Part shown: piece by piece, positions 45,760 to 53,029 of the stretch
How positions within the stretch are numbered: position 1 is the stretch's first letter
Layout of the letters: every line of letters starts with the position of its first letter
Source of the DNA: Ruminococcus sp.
GTDB taxonomy: Bacteria > Bacillota > Clostridia > Oscillospirales > Ruminococcaceae
Reading direction: 5' to 3'
Length of the DNA stretch: 64,000 nucleotides
NCBI GenBank assembly: GCA_017471405.1
Contig: JAFUTK010000004.1
Location: forward strand, 1 to 64,000
Made by a program: the position numbers and the translations under genes
The notes under the pieces: model-generated
The model's input: the letters and a program-made list of their open reading frames with translations, nothing else
What the model was told of the DNA's origin: nothing
Database searches by the model: none

Positions 45760-45966
45760 TTAAGACTCCTCTTTTCCAAGCACAAGATAGAGTATGGGAC
45801 CTATCAGACTTGACGAAAGCAGCAGGCACACCACTACCCAGAGTGCGCGGCTGCCGCGCTTGTAATGCTCATGAGTGAAGATGTGATAGAGCGAATAGCC
45901 CAGCAGCGCAAATTCGATTATTAAGACAGGTATCAGAAACGGAAGATATTCCTTTATTTCAGCCAT
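45760..45966 (-). CDS. PLDc_N domain small membrane protein, YxlE-like
   Basis: A 68-residue protein with two membrane helices (residues about 8-30 and 40-62) and the RALWVVVCLLLSSSLIGPILYLVLG end typical of the N-terminal domain of cardiolipin synthases (PLDc_N). Only this domain is present, as in B. subtilis YxlE, which works with SigY regulation. It stands between the XRE regulator and the ATPase gene with gaps of 18 and 0 nt, so belongs to the operon. Confidence 0.82.
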   Translation of the reverse strand: MAEIKEYLPFLIPVLIIEFALLGYSLYHIFTHEHYKRGSRALWVVVCLLLSSSLIGPILYLVLGKEES

Positions 45967-45984
45967 TGTATTCCGCTCCTTTCC

Positions 45985-46599
45985 TTACTTCTCTTTGGAG
46001 AGGACTTTTTTGTGCCAGCCGCGCTTGCCGCAGTGGGGACATCTCATTCTCCTTGTGCGGTTGATGTGGGGCGCCCAGAACACCTTCCAGTAATCAGGAA
46101 CATAACGCTCCTTGCATTTGGGACACTCGTAGAAGCCGGCTTCGGTCTCGATCTTCAGGGCGAAAAATATTCCCACGGCGAAGATGAGTATGCCTGCGCA
46201 GATTATAACGCCCCTAAGCCAGTTCGGCATATCGACAAAAGCCGCAAGCATGATGAACCCAAGCATCGCAAAAGTTGCGATAAAGGCGATGACCCATTCA
46301 AGGGAGAGCATCTTCCTTGCAGACTGCTCCTCCCGCTCGCGCATCTCCAGTAAGGTTCTCTCTGCCATTTCCTTGTAGTTCTCCATATTGATCCTCCTTG
46401 CATTGAGCAGGTCGTTGACAGATATATCTATCTGCTCGCAGAGGTCGAGCATAATAGATACGTCCGGCATTGATCTGCCTGTCTCCCACTTGGACACTGC
46501 CCTGTCGCTGACGCCTAAGCGCTCCGCAAGCTGGGCCTGTGTCAAGTGCTTTTCCTTTCGGCACTGTGATATGAATTTGCCTATTGCAATCTGATCCAT
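45985..46599 (-). CDS. XRE family regulator with membrane segments and zinc ribbon
   Basis: A 204-residue protein with an unusual layout: residues 1-65 are an XRE helix-turn-helix (LTQAQLAERLGVSDRAVSKWETGRSMPDV), residues about 70-95 a charged helix, about 98-160 two membrane helices, and the C-terminal 40 residues a zinc ribbon with CPKC and CPHC. So DNA binding and a zinc site lie on the cytoplasmic side of a membrane anchor. It probably controls the YxlEFG-like transporter genes behind it. GGGAGG precedes the ATG at a good distance. Confidence 0.88.
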   Translation of the reverse strand: MDQIAIGKFISQCRKEKHLTQAQLAERLGVSDRAVSKWETGRSMPDVSIMLDLCEQIDISVNDLLNARRINMENYKEMAERTLLEMREREEQSARKMLSLEWVIAFIATFAMLGFIMLAAFVDMPNWLRGVIICAGILIFAVGIFFALKIETEAGFYECPKCKERYVPDYWKVFWAPHINRTRRMRCPHCGKRGWHKKVLSKEK

Positions 46600-46636
46600 A
46601 CTGTGTGCCTCCCTTCTGTGATTTCATCATAGCATA

Positions 46637-46747
46637 TGCAAGGAGAAGTTACCACGAACCGGCGGTAGAATTTGCGGGATTTTACCCGAATGCAAGGAGA
46701 GTTTTGAACTCTACCGGCGGTTGAGTAACGTAAATGCGGGGTTTTCG
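46637..46747. repeat. imperfect 54-nt tandem repeat upstream of the XRE operon
   Basis: Two units, at 46637 and 46691, each start TGCAAGGAGA, contain CCGGCGGT about 20 nt on, and have ATGCGGG or TTGCGGG and GATTTT or GGTTTT further on. They lie in the 190-nt region upstream of the XRE gene and downstream of fprA. Purpose unknown. Confidence 0.5.
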
Positions 46748-46787
46748 GGGACTATACAAAGGGCGGAGAAAAACTCCGCCCCGGAAA

Positions 46788-47948
46788 TTATTTTGTAAGT
46801 GCGTCGGCAAGCTCGGCGAGCTTGGCTTCGCTCTCGGCATTGAGAGCTGACTTGATAGTTACTACAGGCTCCACAAGAGTGATGTTTTTCAGCTGCTCGA
46901 CATAGCCCTTGATAACTCTGCCGGCGGAGGGCGCCCAGCTTCCGTTCTCCACGATAGCTACCTTTCTGTTCTGGTAGGTCTTGGCGCGGAGGTGGCAGAG
47001 AAAGTCCTCCATTATGGGGAACACGCCGCCGTCATAGGAGGCGGACATCAGAACCAGCCTGTCATAGCGGAAGGCGTCCTCGATGCCCTCGGCGAGGTCG
47101 TCCCGGGTCAGGTCGGAGAGGGATACCTTCTCGGCTCCCCTTTCCTCCAACATTTCCTTGAGCCTTTCGGCAGCCTTGAGGGTGTTGCCGTGGATAGAGG
47201 CGCAGGCAATGAAGATGCCCTTGTTCTCCGGCTCGTACTTGCTCCAAGTGTCATAGAGGCCGATATAGTAGCTCAGATTTTCTTTGAGCAGCGGGCCATG
47301 GAGGGGGAGTATCTTTTCGATATCCAGCGCAGCTGCCTTTTTCAGCAGAGCCTGCACCTGCACACCGTACTTGCCGCAGATGTTGAAGTAGTAGCGCCTT
47401 GCCTCGCAGGCCCAGTCCTCCTCGGTGTCAAGGGTGCCGAACTTGCCGAAGGCGTCGGCGGAGAACAGCAGCTTTTCACTGGCCTCATAGGTCACCATAA
47501 CCTCCGGCCAGTGCACCATTGGAGCCATTATAAAGGTGAGGGTGTGGCTGCCCAATGAGAGGGTGCCCCCTTCCTTGACGGTGAGCCTCTCCCCGCCCAG
47601 ACCGGGATAGAACTGGTCAAGGAACTGGAAGGTCTTGGCATTGCCCACAAGGACGGTGCCGGGGTACTTTTCCAGCAGCGCTGCGATAGAGCCGGAATGG
47701 TCAGGCTCCACGTGGTCGATAACGAGGTAGTCGGGCTTTCTGCCGTTCAGAGCAAATTCAAGGTTACCCAGCCAGATGGGGGTCACCCTGTGGTCAGCGG
47801 TGTCCATTACCGCCACCTTGTCGTCAAGTATCACATAGGAATTGTATGCCATACCGTTGGGAACGTCGTACTGGCTCTCAAAGAGATCCAGCTCCTTATC
47901 ATCGACGCCGATATAGATAACATTTTCAGATATTACGATGTCTTTCAT
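46788..47948 (-). CDS. FprA family A-type flavodiiron protein
   Basis: A 386-residue flavodiiron protein that reduces O2 or NO to protect anaerobes. The metallo-beta-lactamase domain has ligands H79, E81, D83 and H84 (HVEPDH) and later His and Asp (MVHWPE, FSADAFG, LPLHGPL). The C-terminal flavodoxin domain has ACASIHGNTLK near residue 255. No rubredoxin domain is fused. AGGAGG precedes the ATG; an upstream start would overlap that site. Gene is monocistronic between the XRE operon and the aminotransferase gene. Confidence 0.95.
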   Translation of the reverse strand: MKDIVISENVIYIGVDDKELDLFESQYDVPNGMAYNSYVILDDKVAVMDTADHRVTPIWLGNLEFALNGRKPDYLVIDHVEPDHSGSIAALLEKYPGTVLVGNAKTFQFLDQFYPGLGGERLTVKEGGTLSLGSHTLTFIMAPMVHWPEVMVTYEASEKLLFSADAFGKFGTLDTEEDWACEARRYYFNICGKYGVQVQALLKKAAALDIEKILPLHGPLLKENLSYYIGLYDTWSKYEPENKGIFIACASIHGNTLKAAERLKEMLEERGAEKVSLSDLTRDDLAEGIEDAFRYDRLVLMSASYDGGVFPIMEDFLCHLRAKTYQNRKVAIVENGSWAPSAGRVIKGYVEQLKNITLVEPVVTIKSALNAESEAKLAELADALTK

Positions 47949-48100
47949 TATTTTTCCTCCTAGCATTAATGTCCCTGTTGGGGGATATGTTTATTATACC
48001 ATAGACAGCTCGATTTAGCAAGTGGAAAGGCAAAAAATGTTCGGGAGGAAAACGTTTTTTTGTGTAGAAGCACTAATTTTGCAATTTTATTACTCCACTC

Positions 48101-48129
48101 TTGCAATTTAACAAGTAATGTGCTACAAT
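48101..48129 (+). promoter_or_regulatory. promoter of the aminotransferase gene
   Basis: TTGCAA at 48101-48106, 17-nt spacer, TACAAT at 48124-48129, 45 nt before the ATG at 48174. Confidence 0.65.
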
Positions 48130-48173
48130 AAAAGTTAGCGCAAATCTTAAAAAACTTAATTGGAGTGTTTATA

Positions 48174-49391
48174 ATGAGAACATTTGCAAAGTCGTCAAAG
48201 CTTGATAATGTATGTTATGATATAAGAGGCCCGGTCATGGATGCCGCCAACGAGATGATCGCCAACGGCGAGAAGATACTGAAGCTCAACATCGGAAATC
48301 CTGCACCCTTCGGTTTCCGCACCCCGGATACAGTCCTCACCGCTATGAAGGACAATCTCATCAACGCAGAGGGCTACTCCGACTCCAGAGGAATCGAGGA
48401 GGCGCGGGAGGCCATCATAAAGTACCACACCTCAAAGGGCATCGAGGGCATCGGTATGAACGACATCTACACCGGCAACGGCGTCTCCGAGCTTATCGTT
48501 ATGGTAATGCAGGGGCTGCTCAACAACGGCGACGAGGTGCTGGTGCCTGCTCCTGACTATCCCCTGTGGACTGCGGCTGTTACCCTTTCGGGAGGCAATG
48601 CCGTTCACTACATCTGCGATGAGCGCAGCGACTGGAACCCGGACATAAACGATATCCGCGCAAAGGTCACCTCAAAGACCAAGGCTATAGTTCTGATAAA
48701 CCCCAACAACCCCACTGGCGCCGTTTACTCGGAGGACGTGCTGCAGGAGATAGTAAAGGTGGCGCGTGAGAACGAGCTTCTCATCTTCTCCGACGAGATA
48801 TACGACAGACTGACTATGGACGGGGTTAAGCACACATCAATCGCTTCCCTCTGTCCCGACCTGTTCTGCATTACCTTCAACGGGCTTTCCAAGTCTCACA
48901 TGGTGGCAGGCTACCGCTGCGGCTGGATGGTGTTAAGCGGCGACAAGAGCAAGGTCAAGGGCTACATTGAGGGACTCAATATGCTTTCCTCCATGAGGCT
49001 TTGCTCAAACGTTCAGGCGCAGTACATCATCAAGACAGCGCTGGAGCATCTCGACTCGGCTGACGATATGTTAAAGCCCGGCGGGCGAATCTGGGAACAG
49101 AGAGAGTACATCTGGAGGGCTATGAACTCCATCGACGGGCTTTCGGCTGTAAAGCCCAAGGCGGCCTTCTACATCTTCCCGCGCATTGATGCGGCGAAAT
49201 TTGGCATCACCAATGATGAGCAGTTTGTGCTTGACCTGCTCCACGACAAGAAGATACTCCTCGTTGCAGGCGGCGGCTTCCACTGGGAGCAGCCTGACCA
49301 TTTCAGAATAGTTTATCTGCCGGAGCTCTCGGTACTTAAGGAGTCCTGCGAGAAGATGGCGGAGTTTCTTAAGACCTACATGCAGGCGTGA
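48174..49391 (+). CDS. PLP-dependent aminotransferase, AlaT-like
   Basis: A 405-residue class I aminotransferase. N-P-N-N-P-T-G near residue 175 and the PLP lysine in FNGLSKSHMVAGYRCGWM (near 243-247) are conserved, as is the C-terminal arginine region (HWEQPDHFRIVYLPE). The overall sequence fits the AlaT branch (alanine:2-oxoglutarate). The ATG at 48174 is taken instead of the GTG three codons upstream, with GGAGTG as the ribosome site. It overlaps or abuts the cyclophilin gene, and they probably form an operon. Confidence 0.9.
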   Translation: MRTFAKSSKLDNVCYDIRGPVMDAANEMIANGEKILKLNIGNPAPFGFRTPDTVLTAMKDNLINAEGYSDSRGIEEAREAIIKYHTSKGIEGIGMNDIYTGNGVSELIVMVMQGLLNNGDEVLVPAPDYPLWTAAVTLSGGNAVHYICDERSDWNPDINDIRAKVTSKTKAIVLINPNNPTGAVYSEDVLQEIVKVARENELLIFSDEIYDRLTMDGVKHTSIASLCPDLFCITFNGLSKSHMVAGYRCGWMVLSGDKSKVKGYIEGLNMLSSMRLCSNVQAQYIIKTALEHLDSADDMLKPGGRIWEQREYIWRAMNSIDGLSAVKPKAAFYIFPRIDAAKFGITNDEQFVLDLLHDKKILLVAGGGFHWEQPDHFRIVYLPELSVLKESCEKMAEFLKTYMQA

Positions 49392-49393
49392 AT

Positions 49394-50074
49394 ATGAAGA
49401 TAATACACAGAATTGCGGCAGTGCTGACCGCTGCGCTTATGGGAACAGTAATGCTTACATCCTGTGAGCATAGGCTAGACAGCAGTGCCGATGATATCAA
49501 AACAACTACAACTACGACCACCACAGCCGAAGCTGAGAGCTATAATGCAGAAAAGGAGCAGAGCTTTGTTATTGCTCTGTACCCAGAGTATGCGCCCATA
49601 ACGGCGGCTAATTTTGAGAGCTTGGTCTCCGAGGGTTTCTATGACGGGCTGACCTTCCACAGAGTTTACAAGGGCTTTATGGCGCAGGGCGGCAACGGCT
49701 CGACCCTAGGCAGGACTGCCGAGACTATCAAAGGCGAATTTGCCGCCAACGGCGTGGAGAATAACCTATCCCACAAGCGCGGAGTTGTGTCAATGGCAAG
49801 GCTCAGCAGCGACTACGACAGCGCCAACAGCCAGTTCTTTATCGTCTACGACGATGCCGCTATTCCCTCCCTTGACGGCGGCTACGCTGCCTTCGGCGAG
49901 GTAATCGAGGGTATGGAGGTAGTTGACAGCTTTCTTGATATTCCTATGGAGTACGGCTTTGACAAGATAGCCACCGTACCCACAGAGCCCATTACGATAG
50001 TCAAGGCGGAGCTCGAAGGCAAGGACGATGCAGGGCATACCCTTTGCAGGTTCTATATGCACGTCGGAAATTAA
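49394..50074 (+). CDS. peptidyl-prolyl cis-trans isomerase, cyclophilin lipoprotein
   Basis: A 226-residue lipoprotein foldase. Signal with lipobox LTSC (near residue 24), a Thr-rich linker (TTTTTTTTAE), then a cyclophilin domain: FYDGLTFHRVYKGFMAQGGNG contains the catalytic region with Arg and Phe/Met, and SANSQFFIVYDDA and GYAAFGEVIEGMEVVD are conserved. It probably folds proteins on the outer face of the membrane. The ATG has AGGCG 7 nt upstream; a GTG two codons earlier overlaps the aminotransferase stop and is an alternative. Confidence 0.88.
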   Translation: MKIIHRIAAVLTAALMGTVMLTSCEHRLDSSADDIKTTTTTTTTAEAESYNAEKEQSFVIALYPEYAPITAANFESLVSEGFYDGLTFHRVYKGFMAQGGNGSTLGRTAETIKGEFAANGVENNLSHKRGVVSMARLSSDYDSANSQFFIVYDDAAIPSLDGGYAAFGEVIEGMEVVDSFLDIPMEYGFDKIATVPTEPITIVKAELEGKDDAGHTLCRFYMHVGN

Positions 50075-50092
50075 AAAATACAATCAGCTGAT

Positions 50093-50127
50093 AAAGCACC
50101 CTGATGGTTTATTCATCGGGGTGCTTT
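50093..50127 (+). terminator. hairpin terminator after the cyclophilin gene
   Basis: AAAGCACCCTGATG (50093-50106) pairs with CATCGGGGTGCTTT (50114-50127, one G-T pair) followed by T. Confidence 0.85.
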
Positions 50128-50181
50128 TATCTATGGCAATGTAAAGCAGGAGCATATCCAATAAATAATAAAGTGCGGCGA

Positions 50182-50210
50182 TTGACTTTTGGGGAAGGGT
50201 CTAGTATAAT
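50182..50210 (+). promoter_or_regulatory. promoter of the AraC-GyrI/MutS-like operon
   Basis: TTGACT (50182-50187), 17-nt spacer, TATAAT (50205-50210), giving a 5' leader of about 110 nt. Confidence 0.8.
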
Positions 50211-50218
50211 TATACTAG
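50201..50218. promoter_or_regulatory. 18-bp perfect palindrome over the -10 box
   Basis: CTAGTATAATTATACTAG is a perfect 18-bp palindrome covering the TATAAT at 50205-50210; probably an operator for a dimeric repressor or the AraC-type regulator itself. Confidence 0.7.
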
Positions 50219-50281
50219 TATCATTATAGATATGGGATACATTCTGACCCGGACAAAGAGTGCACAAAATGTCGGGCATTT

Positions 50282-50300
50282 TATATCAAAGTTTGATATA
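50282..50300. promoter_or_regulatory. 19-nt palindrome in the leader
   Basis: TATATCAAA-G-TTTGATATA (50282-50300), 9-bp arms around one base, 31 nt before the ATG at 50331. It could be a second operator or an RNA stem that sequesters the start region. Confidence 0.6.
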
Positions 50301-50330
50301 CTGAGCTTACAGCGGAAAGCGGTGAACGAA

Positions 50331-51164
50331 ATGCAGGGCTGGATAGACGGATTTCAAAGGTCAATTGAGTACATAGAGCAAAGCCTTTCCGAGGCGCTGG
50401 ATATTGAGGACATTGCGGCGCAGGCGGCGCTTTCACCCTTTTACTATCAGCGTATCTTCGGGGCGCTGTGCGGAATGACCGTTGGAGAGTATATCCGCGC
50501 TAGGCGTATGACGCTGGCGGCTCAGGAGCTGGCATGCTCCGACAGGAGAGTCATAGACATTGCCTTGAAGTACGGCTATGATTCTCCCGACAGCTTTGCG
50601 AAGGCCTTTCAGCGTTTTCACGGCATCACCCCGACACAGGCAAGAGAGTCGGGGGCGAGCCTGCGTTCATTTGCTCCGCTGCATATCAAAATATCATTGG
50701 AGGGCGGAAGTATGTTGGATTACAGGATTGTTGAAAAGGCTCCGTTTACGGTCGTGGGTTTCAGAAAGAGGTTCTCAGCTGAGACCAGCTACAGTGAGGT
50801 CCCGGCGTTCTGGAATGATTGGACGAAGGATATGAGGGGCATAAAGGGAATGATGGGCTTATGCTCCGATATGGACGGAAAGACCTTCGATTACTGGATA
50901 GCTGACCTTTATCTCCCCTGGGAGGATATCCCGGCAGGCTGTGAGACCTATCAGATACCCGGCGGACTGTGGGCACAGTTCAAGTGTGTGGGGCCTCTGC
51001 CGGACAGTATGCAGAAGGTCAACACACAGATATGGTCGGAGTGGCTGCCATCTTTGCAGGGATATGCTCTGGCTGGAAATTATTCGCTGGAGTTTTATAT
51101 GCCGCCGGCAGCTGACCCTACTGATACGGTCAGCTATATATGGATACCCATCAAAAAGCTATAA
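50331..51164 (+). CDS. AraC family regulator with GyrI-like effector domain
   Basis: A 277-residue regulator. An AraC-type DNA-binding domain of two helix-turn-helix units comes first (residues about 8-105: LDIEDIAAQAALSPFYYQRIF, VIDIALKYGYDSPDSFAKAF, HGITPTQAR), then a GyrI-like/SOUL-type ligand-binding domain (about 125-277, with LDYRIVEKAPFTVVGFRKRF, FKCVGPLPDSMQKV). This is the Rob/BltR-like combination that senses small hydrophobic drugs. The ATG at 50331 has GGTGA 5 nt upstream; a longer reading frame extends upstream but contains the 19-nt palindrome. The MutS-like gene follows 12 nt later. Confidence 0.88.
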   Translation: MQGWIDGFQRSIEYIEQSLSEALDIEDIAAQAALSPFYYQRIFGALCGMTVGEYIRARRMTLAAQELACSDRRVIDIALKYGYDSPDSFAKAFQRFHGITPTQARESGASLRSFAPLHIKISLEGGSMLDYRIVEKAPFTVVGFRKRFSAETSYSEVPAFWNDWTKDMRGIKGMMGLCSDMDGKTFDYWIADLYLPWEDIPAGCETYQIPGGLWAQFKCVGPLPDSMQKVNTQIWSEWLPSLQGYALAGNYSLEFYMPPAADPTDTVSYIWIPIKKL

Positions 51165-51176
51165 GCAGGTGATAGT

Positions 51177-52904
51177 ATGGATAAAAGCGGCGGATTCAGT
51201 CTGCTGCAGCCAATTGGTGCTGACATAGAATACCGCAGGCTGCCGGAAAATGTTATGCATGACTTAGGCCTTGACGCCTTCTGTCAGGAGGTATCGAATG
51301 ATGCCAAGGAGCGCAGGCTGGTTTCAAATGTGCTCTCGCAGATAACGGACGACCCCGGCGTTGCTATGTACCGTCAGCAGGTATTTGGGGATATTTTCCG
51401 ACTACCTGATTTGCGAAAGAGCATGATGGAACTGTTTGAGAAGATACAGTTTATGAAGGATTTCTCCTCAATGCACAAGACCACAGATGAGGAGCTGGGG
51501 CTGTGGCATCTCTTCCACCGGCTGGACGAGCTGGACGGCTACATCAAGACTGTGGAGACTATGCGGGAATGTCTTTCCGATGAACGAATAAAATCGGAGG
51601 GACTCATCTCTTTGCGGGAATACATCACAGAGCTTTACGATGAGGCCTGCTTTTCGGATATGAAAAAGGACATCGCAGAGCTGAAAATGAAGGCCTCAGA
51701 TGTAAAGAGCGTTACTCTTGGCGTAAACGTCAACGAGCGCTTTGAGGCAGTCAGCATAGGGCTGGTATCCGTCAATAAAAAGTCCTTTAAGAAATCGGGC
51801 ATTGTAAGCAATTTTGCGGACGCTATCGCCTCCAAGGACAAGCTCCGCGAGACCGCTGACTGGGACGGAGATATGCACTATCAGCTCATAGACAAGGAGG
51901 AAAAAGCCGGAGCCTCCGACATTGTCAAGGGCAAGATAGGTGTGATGTCGATACAGTCCTCCATAGCCTCCGACTCAAGGCCTAAGTCTACTGTGGTGGG
52001 GACACCGGCTGACGATTCTATGTCGGGCTCGACCTTCTATCTGGATACGGTCATGAACAAAATGCTCTCGACGCTGGTAAAGAGGCTGAGGGACACCCTC
52101 ACAAAGTACGCCAATGTAGCGATAGTCAATATATCCGGGCTGGTGCCGGAGTTTGTCTACTACATCAGATGTGCGGAGCTTATTGACCGTCTGACGGAAA
52201 AGGGCTGTATATTCTGCGAGGCGGAGCCTGTGAGTGAAAATGATGCCTCAATGGAGGCCAAGGGCTTTTACAACATTAAGCTGGCAATGACTATGGAGAA
52301 CGTCAGCGAGATAGTTCCCAATGACCTGAGCTTTGATAAAAAGCACACAGTCTATATCCTCACAGGTGCAAACCGCGGCGGAAAGACTACCATAACTCAG
52401 GCTGTCGGGCAGCTGTTCGTTCTGGCGCAGGGAGGGCTTTTCGTTCCTGCGGAGAGCTTCCGCTATACTCCCTGCGACTGCGTTTACACTCACTTCCCTG
52501 CCGACGAGGACAAGACAATGGATTTAGGCAGGCTGGGAGAGGAATGTGTGCGCTTCAAGGAGATATTCTCCAAGGCTACCGGCAGGAGCCTGCTGCTGCT
52601 CAACGAAACCTTCTCCACCACCTCCTTTGAAGAAGGCTATTACATCGCAAGAGACTCGGTAAAGGCACTGCTGACCAAGGCTGTTCGGACGGTCTACAAC
52701 ACTCATATGCACAAGCTGGGGGAGGACGCCGAAACGCTGACCCGGGAGGCTGCCGGTGCAGGCGCCGCCTCGCTGATAATGCGGACGGAAGAGGGCAAGC
52801 GCTCCTTCAAGGTGGCTTTAGCTCAGCCGGAGGGGTCGTCCTACGCTAAGGATATTGCAAAGAAATACGGCGTGACCTACGATATGCTTGTAAACGGACA
52901 ATAA
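51177..52904 (+). CDS. MutS-family ATPase (MutS-related protein)
   Basis: A 575-residue protein whose C-terminal half is a MutS-type ABC ATPase. Walker A is TGANRGGKTT (near residues 395-404; canonical MutS is TGPNMGGKS) and Walker B is LLLLNETFSTTS (near 465; canonical is DEIGRGTS). The N-terminal half has lever and clamp-like helices but no mismatch-binding domain I with the Phe-x-Glu motif. So a mismatch repair role is doubtful; it may work on other DNA structures. Followed by two terminators. It shares an operon with a drug-responsive type regulator. Confidence 0.8.
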   Translation: MDKSGGFSLLQPIGADIEYRRLPENVMHDLGLDAFCQEVSNDAKERRLVSNVLSQITDDPGVAMYRQQVFGDIFRLPDLRKSMMELFEKIQFMKDFSSMHKTTDEELGLWHLFHRLDELDGYIKTVETMRECLSDERIKSEGLISLREYITELYDEACFSDMKKDIAELKMKASDVKSVTLGVNVNERFEAVSIGLVSVNKKSFKKSGIVSNFADAIASKDKLRETADWDGDMHYQLIDKEEKAGASDIVKGKIGVMSIQSSIASDSRPKSTVVGTPADDSMSGSTFYLDTVMNKMLSTLVKRLRDTLTKYANVAIVNISGLVPEFVYYIRCAELIDRLTEKGCIFCEAEPVSENDASMEAKGFYNIKLAMTMENVSEIVPNDLSFDKKHTVYILTGANRGGKTTITQAVGQLFVLAQGGLFVPAESFRYTPCDCVYTHFPADEDKTMDLGRLGEECVRFKEIFSKATGRSLLLLNETFSTTSFEEGYYIARDSVKALLTKAVRTVYNTHMHKLGEDAETLTREAAGAGAASLIMRTEEGKRSFKVALAQPEGSSYAKDIAKKYGVTYDMLVNGQ

Positions 52905-52943
52905 AGCGGATATTGTGCGGTATCACATACACCGCCTATGTTG

Positions 52944-52975
52944 GAGCTGCTGCAAAATGCGGCAGCTCTGTTTTT
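52944..52975 (+). terminator. hairpin terminator after the MutS-like gene
   Basis: GAGCTGC (52944-52950) pairs with GCAGCTC (52962-52968), followed by TGTTTTT. Confidence 0.8.
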
Positions 52976-52982
52976 GTCAGAA

Positions 52983-53020
52983 CAAAAAAAGGCTGCTCAG
53001 CTTTGTGCTGTGCAGCCTTT
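52983..53020 (-). terminator. hairpin terminator after rqcH
   Basis: AAAGGCTGCTCAGC (52988-53001) pairs with 53007-53020 (one mismatch); on the minus strand a run of seven T follows. Confidence 0.85.
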
Positions 53021-53029
53021 GTCATTTTC

